Shown here: positions 8,286 to 16,650 of the stretch, piece by piece
How positions within the stretch are numbered: the stretch's first letter is position 1
How the letters are laid out: each line of letters begins with the position of its first letter
Assembly (NCBI RefSeq): GCF_018069625.1
Contig: NZ_CP072941.1
Span: forward strand, 1,612,001-1,676,000
Origin: Streptomyces yatensis
GTDB taxonomy: Bacteria; Actinomycetota; Actinomycetes; Streptomycetales; Streptomycetaceae
Direction of reading: 5' to 3'
DNA: 64,000 bases
Notes under the pieces: generated by a model
What the model was told of the DNA's origin: nothing
Database searches by the model: none
Seen by the model: the letters and a program-made list of their open reading frames with translations, nothing else
Position numbers and translations under genes: made by a program

Positions 8286-9062
8286 ATGCCGGTGAACGGA
8301 GCGCGGGCCCGGCGCGACCAGATCGTCCACCTCGCCACGACCACGGGTCTGGCCAGCGTGGAGGAGCTGTCCCGCACCTTCGGTGTGACCGCCTCCACCA
8401 TCCGCCGCGACCTCGCCCAGCTCACCGCCGACGGGCGGCTGGCGCGGACGTACGGCGGGGCGATGGCCCTGGTCGCCCACCCGGAGGCGTCGCTGCGCCA
8501 GCGCACCGGCGAGGCGTTCGAGGCCAAGCGGGCCATCGCGCGCTGGGCGGCGTCGACGATCCGCACCGGGGAGACGGTGCTGCTCGACGCCGGTTCGACC
8601 GTCGGCGCGCTCGCCCATGAGCTGCGCACCGCCGAAGGGCTCACGGTGGCCACGACCGGGCTCACCGCGCTGCAGGAGCTCGCCGATGTGGACACCGTAC
8701 GGGTGGAATGCCTCGGCGGGACGCTCCGGACGCTGAGCCAGAGCTTCCTGGGCCCACTCGCCGAGTCGGCCCTGGAGCGCATGACCTTCGACCGGGTGTT
8801 CCTGGGCGCCGACGGGGTGACGGCCGAACACGGCATCTGCGAGGCGGATCTGAGCCAGACCCGGCTCAAGGAGCTGATGGCCCGCCGGGCGGACGCGGTG
8901 TACGTCCTCGCGCACTCCGCGAAGATCGGCCGCCGCCCGTTCCACACCTGGGTGCGGCTGCCGCCCGGCTGGACGCTGGTGACCGACGACGGCGCCGACC
9001 CCCACGAAATCCGGGCGCTGCGGGCCCAGGGGGTCGAGGTCACGGTCGTCGGGGGCGAGTAG
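8286..9062 (+). CDS. DeoR/GlpR-family transcriptional regulator
   Basis: The 258-residue protein has an N-terminal DeoR helix-turn-helix (RRDQIVHLATTTGLASVEEL, then FGVTASTIRRDLAQL) and a C-terminal DeoRC sensor domain with LLDAGSTVGALAHEL and VFLGADGVTAEHG. DeoR proteins usually repress sugar catabolic operons and respond to a phosphorylated intermediate. It follows the kinase/pdxA2 pair by 87 bp, so it is the likely local regulator. ATG 8286 has no well-spaced ribosome site; GTG 8292, 5-6 bp after GAGAG, is an equally good start. The leader holds short gaggaa/gcgagag direct repeats. Confidence 0.88.
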   Translation: MPVNGARARRDQIVHLATTTGLASVEELSRTFGVTASTIRRDLAQLTADGRLARTYGGAMALVAHPEASLRQRTGEAFEAKRAIARWAASTIRTGETVLLDAGSTVGALAHELRTAEGLTVATTGLTALQELADVDTVRVECLGGTLRTLSQSFLGPLAESALERMTFDRVFLGADGVTAEHGICEADLSQTRLKELMARRADAVYVLAHSAKIGRRPFHTWVRLPPGWTLVTDDGADPHEIRALRAQGVEVTVVGGE

Positions 9063-9107
9063 CCCCCCACGAAGCCGTCGATCCACTGTCCGTGGGCCGC
9101 GCCCCCA

Positions 9108-10850
9108 TCACGTGCGGCCGTGACACGACTCCCACAGCGCGGCATACGCACCCCCGCGCGCCACGAGCTCGTGGTGCGGGCCGAGTTCGCTGATCCGCCC
9201 GTCCTCCATCACCGCCACCCGGTCGGCGTCATGCGCGGTGTGCAGCCGGTGGGCGATCGCGACGACGGTGCGCCCCTCGAGCAGGGCGGCAAGGGAGCGC
9301 TCCAGTCGGCGGGCCGCACGCGGATCGAGCAGCGAGGTGGCCTCGTCCAGTACCAGGGTGTGCGGATCGGCCAGCACCAGCCGGGCGAGGGAGAGCTGCT
9401 GGACCCGGTCCGGAGCCAGGGCCGCGCCACCCGCCCCCACCCGCGCGTCCAGCCCCAGCTCCAGGGCCCACTCCCGGGCCCCGACCGCGTCCAGCACCCG
9501 CTCCAGCTCGGCGTCGGCGGCCTCGGGCCTGACGATGAGGAGATTCTCCCGGAGCGTTCCGGAGAAGACATACGTCTCCTGGGTCACCAGGGCCACCTGG
9601 CCCCGCAGCCGGTCCGGGGAGAGCGCGGTGAGCGGCACCCCGCCCACCGTCACCGAGCCGGTGCGCGGTGCGTGGATCCCGGCGAGCAGCCGGCCGAGGG
9701 TGGACTTGCCCGCGCCCGACGGCCCGACGACCGCCAGCCGCTCCCCCGGCTCGATCTCCAGGTCGATCCCGCGCAGCACATCCCTGCCGTCCCGGTAGGC
9801 GTAGCGCACTCCGCGCAGTGCCAGGCCCCGATGCCGGGGCGCGGCCGTGGCGGGTGCGTCGGCTCGGGGCCCGGGGGCGCGGTGGACGCCCCGCAGCCGG
9901 GCCAGTGAGGCGGCGCCCGCCTGGAGGTCGCCCAGGCAGTACAGCACCGTGTCGACCGGGGTCAGGAGCTGCTGGACGTAGAGGGTGGCCGCGGTGACCG
10001 CGGCGAGCGAGACCATGCCGTGGAGCGCGAAGAGGCCGCCGAGCACCAGGGTCGCGGCCACCGGCAGCAGATAGGCGGTGTCGATGACCGGCAGAAAGAC
10101 CGTGAGCAGGCCGATCGTATGGCGCTCGGCCGCGTAGGACCCGGCGATGTCCCGGTCCGTGCGCTCCGCGCGCCGCCCGGCCAGGCCCAGCGCCTCGACC
10201 GTACGGGCTCCCTCGACGGTCTCGGTGAGGCCCTCGGTGATCCGGGCGTAGGACGCGCTCTGGCGCAGGAACGCCTCGCGCGACCGGCCGAAGAACCACC
10301 GGGCCGCGACCCACAGCACCGGGACCCCGATCAGACAGGGGAACGCCAGCAGCGGGCCCACCACCACCAGGGCACCGAAGGTGACGGCGATGGTGACCAG
10401 GGCGGTCATGGTGGCGGGGACCGCGCGGCGGACACAGCCCGCGAGCACCTCCACGTCCCGGATGGTGCGGGTGACCAGATCGCCCGCGCCCGCCCGTTCG
10501 ACGGTGGCCGGCGGCAGGGCGAGCACATCGGCGACGAACCGCTCGCGCAACGCGGCCAGGACCTTCTCGCCCAGCCGCGCCGCGGCATACGTCGCGGCAT
10601 GGGTCAGCAGCGCCTGGGCGATGACGAACGCGCAGATCAGCAGCGCCGTACGGGTGATGGCGCCGCCGCCGTCGCGGGTGTCCTCCACCAGATCGCCCAG
10701 CAGCCGGGGGCCCACCAGTCCGCAGCCCGCGGCGAGCGCGTACAGGACGAGCACGGCGGTGAGCTCGCGCGGGTGGCGCAGCGCCAGCCGCCGGGCGTAG
10801 GCGCGGGTGTCGCGGGCCGGGGCGACCGGCAGCGGGGTGTGGGTGCTCAT
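9108..10850 (-). CDS. ABC exporter half-transporter, ATP-hydrolysing partner (degenerate signature)
   Basis: The 580-residue protein has six membrane helices (about residues 25-300) followed by an ABC domain. Walker A (VVGPSGAGKSTLGRLLAG), Q-loop (VTQETYVFSG), Walker B (TLVLDEATSLLDP) and H-loop (VVAIAHRLH) are all intact, but the LSGGQ signature is replaced by APDRVQQLSLARL. Its start overlaps the stop of the other half (ATGA), so the two are made together. The missing signature is supplied by nothing in this subunit, but the partner's signature can complete its ATP site. It would export an unknown substrate from the cytoplasm; no biosynthetic genes adjoin it. Confidence 0.92.
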   Translation of the reverse strand: MSTHTPLPVAPARDTRAYARRLALRHPRELTAVLVLYALAAGCGLVGPRLLGDLVEDTRDGGGAITRTALLICAFVIAQALLTHAATYAAARLGEKVLAALRERFVADVLALPPATVERAGAGDLVTRTIRDVEVLAGCVRRAVPATMTALVTIAVTFGALVVVGPLLAFPCLIGVPVLWVAARWFFGRSREAFLRQSASYARITEGLTETVEGARTVEALGLAGRRAERTDRDIAGSYAAERHTIGLLTVFLPVIDTAYLLPVAATLVLGGLFALHGMVSLAAVTAATLYVQQLLTPVDTVLYCLGDLQAGAASLARLRGVHRAPGPRADAPATAAPRHRGLALRGVRYAYRDGRDVLRGIDLEIEPGERLAVVGPSGAGKSTLGRLLAGIHAPRTGSVTVGGVPLTALSPDRLRGQVALVTQETYVFSGTLRENLLIVRPEAADAELERVLDAVGAREWALELGLDARVGAGGAALAPDRVQQLSLARLVLADPHTLVLDEATSLLDPRAARRLERSLAALLEGRTVVAIAHRLHTAHDADRVAVMEDGRISELGPHHELVARGGAYAALWESCHGRT

Positions 10851-12667
10851 GCCGACTCCTCCCGCGCCACGACGGACCGGTAGCGGACATCGGTGAGCAG
10901 ATCGCCGTGCGAACCCTGGGCGACGGCCTTCGCGCTCTGTACGTAGACGACGTGGTCCGCCCGGTCGAGGACGACGGGGCTGGTGGTGAACACCAGCGTG
11001 GTCCGTCCCGCGCGCAGGTCGCTCACCCCGCGCGCGATACGGGCCTCGGTGTGGGCGTCGACGGCGCTGGTGGGCTCGACGAGGATCAGCACCTCCGGGT
11101 CGGCCATGAGCGCGCGCACCAGGCGCAGCCGCTGCTGCTGGCCGCCGGAAAAGTTGCGCCCGGACTCGGCGACGAGGTCGTCGAGCCCGTCCGGGAGCGC
11201 CTCGGCGATGTCCCGCGCACAGGCGGCCTCGACGGCCCGGGCCAGCTCCGCGTCGCTCCCCCGGCCGCGGAGCTCCTCGCGCAACGGACCGGCGAAGAGG
11301 CGGTCGTCGTTGTCGGCGACGAGGATGCGGCGGCGTATCTCGTCCGGGGGCAGATCGCCGAGCGGGGTGTCCCCGAGGGTGACGGTGGAGTCGGTGTAGC
11401 GGCCCAGCCGCGCGGCGAGGGTGGCGGTGTCGGCGGGGGACGCGCAGGCGACGGCGGTGAACCGGCCCGGTGCCACGATCAGCCCGGAGACGGGGTCGGC
11501 GAGCGGGGCGGGTCCCGTGTACGGGCGTCCCTCGTGCGGGGCGGGTTCGTCGCACGGGGCGGGCCCCGCGGACGGAGCGGGTCCCGCGTACGCAGCCGGT
11601 CCCTCGTACGGACTGGTTCCGTCGTGCGACGCGATTCCGCGGCACGGAGCGGGGTCGGCCGCCACCAGGGCGAACTCGGGCCGCACCGCGAGAAACGCCG
11701 TGATACGGCGCGCGGCCACATGCCCCTGGGTCAGCCGGCCGGCCGCGTTGGTGAGCCGGCGCAGCGGATCGACCAGGAAGACGGCGTAGCCGTAGAAGGC
11801 GACGAGCTGGCCCGGGCCCATCCGCCCGCTCGCCACGTAGTGCGCGCCCAGCCAGACGACGACGGTGGTCAGCAGCCCGGGCAGCAGCACCTTGGCGCCC
11901 TCGAGCAGGGCCTCCACCCGGGCCACCGCCACCCCCGCGGCGCGCACCCGCTGGGAGTCGGCACGATAGCGGTCGGCGAAGACCTCCTCGCCGCCGATGC
12001 CGCGCAGCACCCGCAGCCCGCCGACGATGTCCACGGCGCGGCCGGTCAGCTCGGCCTGCTGTTCGCGCAGCCGTTGCTGGCGCCGGTGCAGCGGGCGGAT
12101 CAGCAGGGACACCGTCCCCACCATGAACGGCACCCCGAGCAGCACCACCAGGCCCAGCTGCCAGGAGGTGTGCAGCAGGATGGCCGCCACGACGGCGATG
12201 GCGACGACGGAGCCGCTGCCCCGGGCGGTTTCGGCGAGCGCCTCCCCGAGCCGGCCGATATCGGCCACTCCGGCATTCACGATCTCGCCTTTGGCCACCC
12301 GTTTCGGCAAGGTGGCCCCCAGCCGGGCGGCCTGGCGTGCGATGAGTTGTGCGGTGCGATAGGCGGCGCCCAGCCGAGTGGTGAGGGCGGCGCGGTCGCG
12401 CAGAATTCCGGCGGCGGCCTGAATCGTCCCGAGGGCCACCACCGCACCACCCCACCACAGGAGTGCGTGCTGGTCACGGGCGATGATCCCGGCGTCGATG
12501 GCCTTGCCGACGGCGGCGGGCACCAGGGCCTGGGCCAGCACATGGACAATTCCATAGAGAGCGCCAAGGAATATGGCATTGCGCTGATAAGCGGCAAGCC
12601 ATAACAGATAGGATATGGGTGAGCGATGGTCTGGATTTCCGGGATCCGGATCAGGAAAACGTCGCAT
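10847..12667 (-). CDS. ABC exporter half-transporter, signature-bearing partner with repeat linker and early TTA codon
   Basis: This 606-residue half has six helices in the first ~320 residues, then a repeat-rich linker (~338-388) and an ABC domain. The domain is the mirror of its partner: the signature is intact (NFSGGQQQRLRLVRAL), but Walker A is lost (VACASPADTATLAARL), Walker B reads VLILVEPTSAVD with Asp replaced by Val, and the H-loop is FTTSP instead of a His motif. It can therefore complete one ATP site but not bind ATP in the usual way. Codon 22 is TTA (12602-12604), a leucine codon dependent on the bldA tRNA in Streptomyces, and the first ~100 bases are less GC-rich. The ATG has no clear ribosome site. 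Confidence 0.9.
   Translation of the reverse strand: MRRFPDPDPGNPDHRSPISYLLWLAAYQRNAIFLGALYGIVHVLAQALVPAAVGKAIDAGIIARDQHALLWWGGAVVALGTIQAAAGILRDRAALTTRLGAAYRTAQLIARQAARLGATLPKRVAKGEIVNAGVADIGRLGEALAETARGSGSVVAIAVVAAILLHTSWQLGLVVLLGVPFMVGTVSLLIRPLHRRQQRLREQQAELTGRAVDIVGGLRVLRGIGGEEVFADRYRADSQRVRAAGVAVARVEALLEGAKVLLPGLLTTVVVWLGAHYVASGRMGPGQLVAFYGYAVFLVDPLRRLTNAAGRLTQGHVAARRITAFLAVRPEFALVAADPAPCRGIASHDGTSPYEGPAAYAGPAPSAGPAPCDEPAPHEGRPYTGPAPLADPVSGLIVAPGRFTAVACASPADTATLAARLGRYTDSTVTLGDTPLGDLPPDEIRRRILVADNDDRLFAGPLREELRGRGSDAELARAVEAACARDIAEALPDGLDDLVAESGRNFSGGQQQRLRLVRALMADPEVLILVEPTSAVDAHTEARIARGVSDLRAGRTTLVFTTSPVVLDRADHVVYVQSAKAVAQGSHGDLLTDVRYRSVVAREESA
11506..11660. repeat. 18-bp in-frame repeat in the exporter linker
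   Basis: About seven degenerate 18-bp units (for example ccggtccctcgtacggac) encode 6-residue repeats of the type GPAPYA, GPAPSA, GPAPCD and EPAPHE. They lie between the membrane domain and the degenerate ATP-binding domain. Confidence 0.75.
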
Positions 12668-12833
12668 GACGAGCGCGATGCTAGCGACGCCGCTTCCGCC
12701 GGGCGGAGGAATTATCGCCCGCCTTCCCCGCCGTTCGCGCGTTCGGCGCCGCGTCCATGCGTACATCCCGGGGGACCGGGGCACCCGCCCCGGAAACGAC
12801 GTGGCCACCAGCCGACGAGTTTTGGAGGACACC
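12668..12833. other. Divergent promoter region between the exporter and the Pro-rich gene
   Basis: This 166-bp gap holds the start signals for both flanking genes. The only clear element is the GGAGG ribosome site just before the Pro-rich gene. I see no convincing operator or promoter hexamers. Confidence 0.4.
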
Positions 12834-13124
12834 GTGGCACGGCAGACCGACCCGACCCTCATCCATCCGACGCAGCGAGATCCCGGGCCGCCGTCTCCGA
12901 CCCCGTCGCCCGGTCCGGGCGGCCCCGAGCCGGGTCCCGCACCGGGCCCCGTGCCCGGACCGCCTCCGGGGCCGCCGCCGGACCCGATTCCCACCCCTCC
13001 GCCCGAGCCGCCGCCCAACCCCACACCCGGCCCCGCACCGGGCCCGACACCCGATCCGGTGCCCAAGCCGCCGGGCCCCGACCCGGTCCCCGATCCGTCA
13101 CCCGCTCCGGGCCCGATCAGGTGA
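12834..13124 (+). CDS. Small proline-rich protein of unknown function
   Basis: The 96-residue product starts at GTG 12834, five bases after GGAGGA, and begins VARQTDPTLIHPTQRDPGPP. From residue 19 on it is a P-G-x-P polymer (PGPAPGPVPGPPPGPPPDP and similar) with no cysteine and almost no charge. Such a sequence would be extended polyproline; it has no signal peptide. A perfect hairpin 13 bp after the stop supports it as a real transcription unit. I do not recognise a function. Low-complexity composition means frame choice rests on the ribosome site, the open frame and the terminator. Confidence 0.6.
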   Translation: MARQTDPTLIHPTQRDPGPPSPTPSPGPGGPEPGPAPGPVPGPPPGPPPDPIPTPPPEPPPNPTPGPAPGPTPDPVPKPPGPDPVPDPSPAPGPIR

Positions 13125-13136
13125 TGCCGTCGATGG

Positions 13137-13167
13137 GCCACCCGGGTCCGACGGAGGCCCGGGTGGC
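13137..13167 (+). terminator. Hairpin terminator after the Pro-rich gene
   Basis: A perfect 10-bp stem (gccacccggg / cccgggtggc) with an 11-nt loop lies just beyond the stop. It has no T-tract, as is common for Streptomyces terminators. Confidence 0.6.
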
Positions 13168-13239
13168 GTAACAGCGGTGGGTGCCGCGGCGGCCGAGGTG
13201 AGATCGTCGGACGGAATAGGACCGGAAAAGGAGAATCCG

Positions 13240-14208
13240 ATGTCCATCACCGCTCCGGCCCGGCCCGTCCTCGAACCCGCCGCCGCGGCGTTCGCCGAGG
13301 CCACCGCCAAACCGCCGTATCCGTACCAGATGACGCCCGCGGAGGGCCGTCGCACGCTCGACGAGGTGCAGTCCGGTGAGGCGCCCAAACCGGAGGTGGA
13401 CGAGGAGTGGATCAGCGTCGGCGGCATCCCGGCGGGCGGCGTCAAGGCGCGGATCGTCCGCCCTCCGAATGCCGTCGGCACCCTGCCGGTGATTCTCTAC
13501 ATCCACGGCGCGGGCTGGGTGTTCGGCAACGCCCACACCCATGACCGGCTGGTCCGGGAGCTGGCGGTCCGCGTGGGCGCCGCGGTCGTCTTCCCCGAGT
13601 ACGACCTCTCCCCCGAGGCCCACTACCCGGTGGCACTGGAGCAGAGCTACGCCGTGGGTCAGTGGATCGTGGCCCATGGCGAGGGCGCGGGGCTCGACGC
13701 CTCCCGGATCGCGGTGGCCGGGGACTCGGTGGGCGGCAACATGGCCATCGCCCTCACCCTGCTCGCCAGGGAGCGCGGCGATCTGTCACTGGTGCGGCAG
13801 GTCCTCTTCTACCCGGTGACCAACGCCGCCTTCGACACCGGCTCCTACGAGGAGTTCGCCGAGGGCTACTTCCTCACCCGTGAGGCGATGAAGTGGTTCT
13901 GGGACCAGTACACGACCGACCCGGCGCACCGCTCCGAGATCACCGCCTCCCCGCTGCGCGCCGCCCCCGACCAGCTCACCGGGCTGCCGCCCGCCCTCGT
14001 CATCACCGGCGAGGCGGATGTGCTGCGCGACGAGGGCGAGGCGTACGCGGCCAAGCTGCGGGAGGCCGGGGTGCCGGTCACCGCCCTGCGGATGCAGGGG
14101 ATCATCCATGACTTCGTGATGCTGGACGCGCTCCGCGACACGCGGGCCGCACGGGCCGCGCTCACCCTGGCCGTGGACACCCTGCGGGACGCGCTGGGCA
14201 CCGCCTGA
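13240..14208 (+). CDS. Alpha/beta hydrolase, hormone-sensitive lipase (HSL/Aes) family esterase
   Basis: The 322-residue protein starts at ATG 13240 after AAAGGAG. It has the HSL-family oxyanion motif (ILYIHGAGWVFGN), the nucleophile elbow GDSVGGNMA, the acid in ITGEADVLRDEGE and the histidine in QGIIHDFVML. These are all catalytic parts of a carboxylesterase acting on short-chain or aryl esters. There is no signal peptide, so it is cytoplasmic. It stands alone, with the HhH-GPD gene convergent downstream. Confidence 0.92.
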   Translation: MSITAPARPVLEPAAAAFAEATAKPPYPYQMTPAEGRRTLDEVQSGEAPKPEVDEEWISVGGIPAGGVKARIVRPPNAVGTLPVILYIHGAGWVFGNAHTHDRLVRELAVRVGAAVVFPEYDLSPEAHYPVALEQSYAVGQWIVAHGEGAGLDASRIAVAGDSVGGNMAIALTLLARERGDLSLVRQVLFYPVTNAAFDTGSYEEFAEGYFLTREAMKWFWDQYTTDPAHRSEITASPLRAAPDQLTGLPPALVITGEADVLRDEGEAYAAKLREAGVPVTALRMQGIIHDFVMLDALRDTRAARAALTLAVDTLRDALGTA

Positions 14209-14285
14209 GAAGCCTGGCCACCGCCTGAAGTCCGCCACCGCCCAGTGCCCGGCACCGCCAAGAGGACCCCCGCTCAGCCTCCCGC

Positions 14286-14879
14286 TCAGCCCTCGGCCTG
14301 TTTGGCCTGCTTGGCCTGCCGCTTGAGCTCCTGCTTGTGGGCGCGGACCTTGTCCAGCGACTCGGGCCCGGTGATATCGGCCACCGAGCGATACGAGCCC
14401 TCCTCGCCGTAGGCCCCGGCGGCCTCCCGCCAGCCCTTGGGCCGCACCCCCAGCCGCTTGCCCAGCAGCGCGAGGAAGATCTGCGCCTTCTGCTTGCCGA
14501 AACCGGGTAGTTCGTTCAGCCGCCGGAGCAGTTCCGCACCGGAGGCGGCATCGCGCCACATGGCGGTCGGGTCGCCGTCGTAGTGCTCGGCCAGATATCC
14601 GCACAGCTGCTGGATGCGCCCGGCCATCGCGCCCGGGTAGCGATGCACGGCGGGCTTCTCCGACAGCAGCGCGGCGAACCGCTCGGGGTCGTGGGCGGCG
14701 ATCTCCTGGGCGTCCAGCCGGTCCCTGCCCAGACGCCCCGCGATGGTGTACGGACCGGAGAACGCCCACTCCATGGGCACCTGCTGATCGAGCAGCATCC
14801 CGATCATCAGGGCAAGTGGGTCGCGCTCGAGCAGGGCGTCCGCCTCGGACTGCTGGGCGAGACGAAGGCGTGTGTTCAT
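14286..14879 (-). CDS. HhH-GPD-type base-excision DNA repair protein
   Basis: The 197-residue protein resembles the HhH-GPD family of DNA glycosylases. It opens with DPLALMIGMLLDQQVPMEWAF, the helix that packs against damaged DNA in this family, and contains a helix-hairpin-helix (LNELPGFGKQKAQIFLALL) near residues 120-140. No iron-sulfur cysteine cluster is present. The C-terminus is a Lys/Gln coil (KQELKRQAKQAKQAEG). ATG 14879 is preferred to an upstream in-frame start because the conserved part begins there. It is divergent from the sigma factor gene. Confidence 0.85.
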   Translation of the reverse strand: MNTRLRLAQQSEADALLERDPLALMIGMLLDQQVPMEWAFSGPYTIAGRLGRDRLDAQEIAAHDPERFAALLSEKPAVHRYPGAMAGRIQQLCGYLAEHYDGDPTAMWRDAASGAELLRRLNELPGFGKQKAQIFLALLGKRLGVRPKGWREAAGAYGEEGSYRSVADITGPESLDKVRAHKQELKRQAKQAKQAEG

Positions 14880-15041
14880 CCCCTGGCCATACCCCGCCAC
14901 CATCGCAACGAACCAGATGAAACGCGCATACCACCCAAAGGCGTGCACACCGTCACCAATTTGGTCGAATTGCGAGGTGTTAGGGCGCATGCGAATCTGG
15001 TGGCGAACCGCCGTGACATCGGAACACGGAGGCGAGTGACC

Positions 15042-15827
15042 ATGTCAGCAACCGCGACTCGCCAACGACGCCATGACGACACTCCCGACACCGGCGGTGC
15101 CTTCCTGCGTCTGTCCCGGCTCCCGTCCGGACCTGAGCGCGACGCGCTGCGCGAGGCGATCATCTGCGCCTGGCTGCCCGTCGCCAAACGCCTTGCGCTG
15201 CGCTTCCGCAACAAGGGCGAGAACATGGAGGACCTCACCCAGGTCGCCTCGCTGGCCCTGGTGAAGGCCGTCGACCGCTACAACCCCGACCTCGGGCATG
15301 CCTTCCCCTCCTATGCGATCCCCGTCATCACCGGTGAGCTCAAGCGCCACTTCCGCGACTATCTGTGGACGCTGCACATCCCGCGCAACATCCAGGAGGT
15401 CCGTTCCCGCACCCGCTCCGCGCGCGACGCGCTGGAGCAGGAGCTCGGCGGGCGCACCCCAACCATCCATGAGATCTGCCTCCGCACCGGTATGCCCCAG
15501 GAGGATGTGAAGGCGGGACTGGAGGCCAGTGCCTCCTGCACCCCGCTGTCCCTCAACGCCGCGGTCCAGGGCGCCGAGGAGCGGCTGCTCGCCGAGACGG
15601 TGGGCGCGGACGACGCCGCGATCGAACGCGTCGTCAACCGCGAGGCGCTGCGGGTATTGATCGCCGAGCTGTCGGAGCAGGACCGCTACGTCCTCTATCT
15701 GCGGTTCTTCGCCGGGCTTTCGCAGAGTCAGATCGGTGAGATCCTGGGCTTCTCGCAGATGCACATATCCCGCAGGCTCTCCCGGCTCTACAGCGAGCTG
15801 CGGCAAGGGCTCATGGCCTACGCCTAG
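15042..15827 (+). CDS. SigB/SigF-family RNA polymerase sigma factor
   Basis: The 261-residue protein has the sigma-70 regions 2, 3 and 4 of the stress/sporulation SigB-SigF branch: region 2 (EDLTQVASLALVKAVDRYNP and AFPSYAIPVITGELKRHFRD), region 3 (RTPTIHEICLRTGMPQEDVK) and region 4 with its helix-turn-helix (LYLRFFAGLSQSQIGEILGF). Region 1.1 is absent, as expected. ATG 15042 lies 9 bp after GGAGG; a GTG 6 bp upstream is too close. Such factors are normally held by an anti-sigma ATPase; none is adjacent, although two SpoIIAB-like ATPases and a SpoIIE phosphatase occur elsewhere in the window. Confidence 0.93.
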   Translation: MSATATRQRRHDDTPDTGGAFLRLSRLPSGPERDALREAIICAWLPVAKRLALRFRNKGENMEDLTQVASLALVKAVDRYNPDLGHAFPSYAIPVITGELKRHFRDYLWTLHIPRNIQEVRSRTRSARDALEQELGGRTPTIHEICLRTGMPQEDVKAGLEASASCTPLSLNAAVQGAEERLLAETVGADDAAIERVVNREALRVLIAELSEQDRYVLYLRFFAGLSQSQIGEILGFSQMHISRRLSRLYSELRQGLMAYA

Positions 15828-15866
15828 CCGCAAGCCCAGCCCCGCAACCCCGGCAGGAGGTGGCCG

Positions 15867-16535
15867 ATGCGCTCCGAGACCGCCCGTATCGCCGCGGACG
15901 ACGCCATGCTCGTGGGCGATCTGGCCCTTCCCGACCAGCCCATCGGCGTCGTCGCGTTCGCCCACGGCAGCGGCAGCTCCCGGCACAGCCCGCGCAATCG
16001 CGCGGTGGCCCGGGTGCTGCAGGACGCGGATCTGGCCACCCTGCTGTTCGATCTGCTCACCGACGCCGAGGAGCGGGTGGACGCGATCACCGCCGAACTG
16101 CGCTTCGACATCCCCCTGCTGAGCCGGCGGCTGGTGGCCGCGATGAACTGGCTCGGCGAGCACCCGGCCACCTCCGCGCTGCCGGTAGGGCTGTTCGGCG
16201 CCAGTACGGGAGCGGCGGCGGCGCTGACGGCCGCCGCGGAGCGGCCGGAGCGGGCGGCGGCCGTGGTCTCCCGCGGCGGCCGGCCCGATCTCGCGGGCGG
16301 TGCGCTGAACCGGGTGCGGGCGCCGGTGCTGCTGATCGTGGGCGGTGACGACCACGAGGTGCTGCGGCTCAACCAGCAGGCGGCCGCCATGCTCGCCGCC
16401 CCGCACGAGATCCATGTGGTGCCCGGCGCGAGCCATCTGTTCGAGGAGCCCGGAACCCTGGAGGAGGCCGCCGAGGCGGCGCGTGACTGGTTCGTACGGA
16501 TGGCCAGGCACCCGGCCCGGGGCGGCAAGCGCTGA
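15867..16535 (+). CDS. Alpha/beta hydrolase (dienelactone-hydrolase-like)
   Basis: The 222-residue protein follows the sigma gene by 39 bp with a strong GGAGG site. It has a short alpha/beta hydrolase core: VAFAHGSGSSRHSPRN (oxyanion loop), nucleophile elbow GLFGASTGAAAAL, acid region LLIVGGDDHEVL and histidine VVPGASHLFEEPGTLEEAA. This resembles the hydrolase domain often fused to phosphoribosyltransferases in actinobacteria, here alone. Substrate unknown. It may share a transcript with the sigma factor. Confidence 0.88.
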   Translation: MRSETARIAADDAMLVGDLALPDQPIGVVAFAHGSGSSRHSPRNRAVARVLQDADLATLLFDLLTDAEERVDAITAELRFDIPLLSRRLVAAMNWLGEHPATSALPVGLFGASTGAAAALTAAAERPERAAAVVSRGGRPDLAGGALNRVRAPVLLIVGGDDHEVLRLNQQAAAMLAAPHEIHVVPGASHLFEEPGTLEEAAEAARDWFVRMARHPARGGKR

Positions 16536-16539
16536 CGCG

Positions 16540-16625
16540 CGTGGCGCGGCTGGGGGAACGCCTGCGGCGGGCTGTTCCCCTCCCCGCCCCTTCCCGCATC
16601 CGGGCCACCGGGCGGACACCCCGTA
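16540..16625. repeat. Dispersed GC-rich intergenic repeat, copy 1
   Basis: This segment contains gcggcgggctgttcccctcc followed by ccgccccttcccgcatccggg. The same core occurs in reverse orientation at 19930-19985 and as a diverged copy at 52340-52420 inside the ureF reading frame. Confidence 0.6.
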
Positions 16626-16650
16626 GGCGGCGGGCGCTGACGGACAGCCG

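Noticed and set aside
7020..9086. 688-codon minus-strand frame opposite pdxA2 and the DeoR gene
   Set aside because: Antisense shadow; no domain, and both plus-strand genes have full motifs.
9108..12458. 1116-codon minus-strand frame suggesting a giant exporter
   Set aside because: Only the part after 10850 reads as a transporter. The first half is out of frame with the second exporter gene, which is read in another frame.
16540..16650. Insertion-sequence remnant between the hydrolase and ligase genes
   Set aside because: No transposase fragment or target duplication; the segment matches other intergenic hairpin elements instead.
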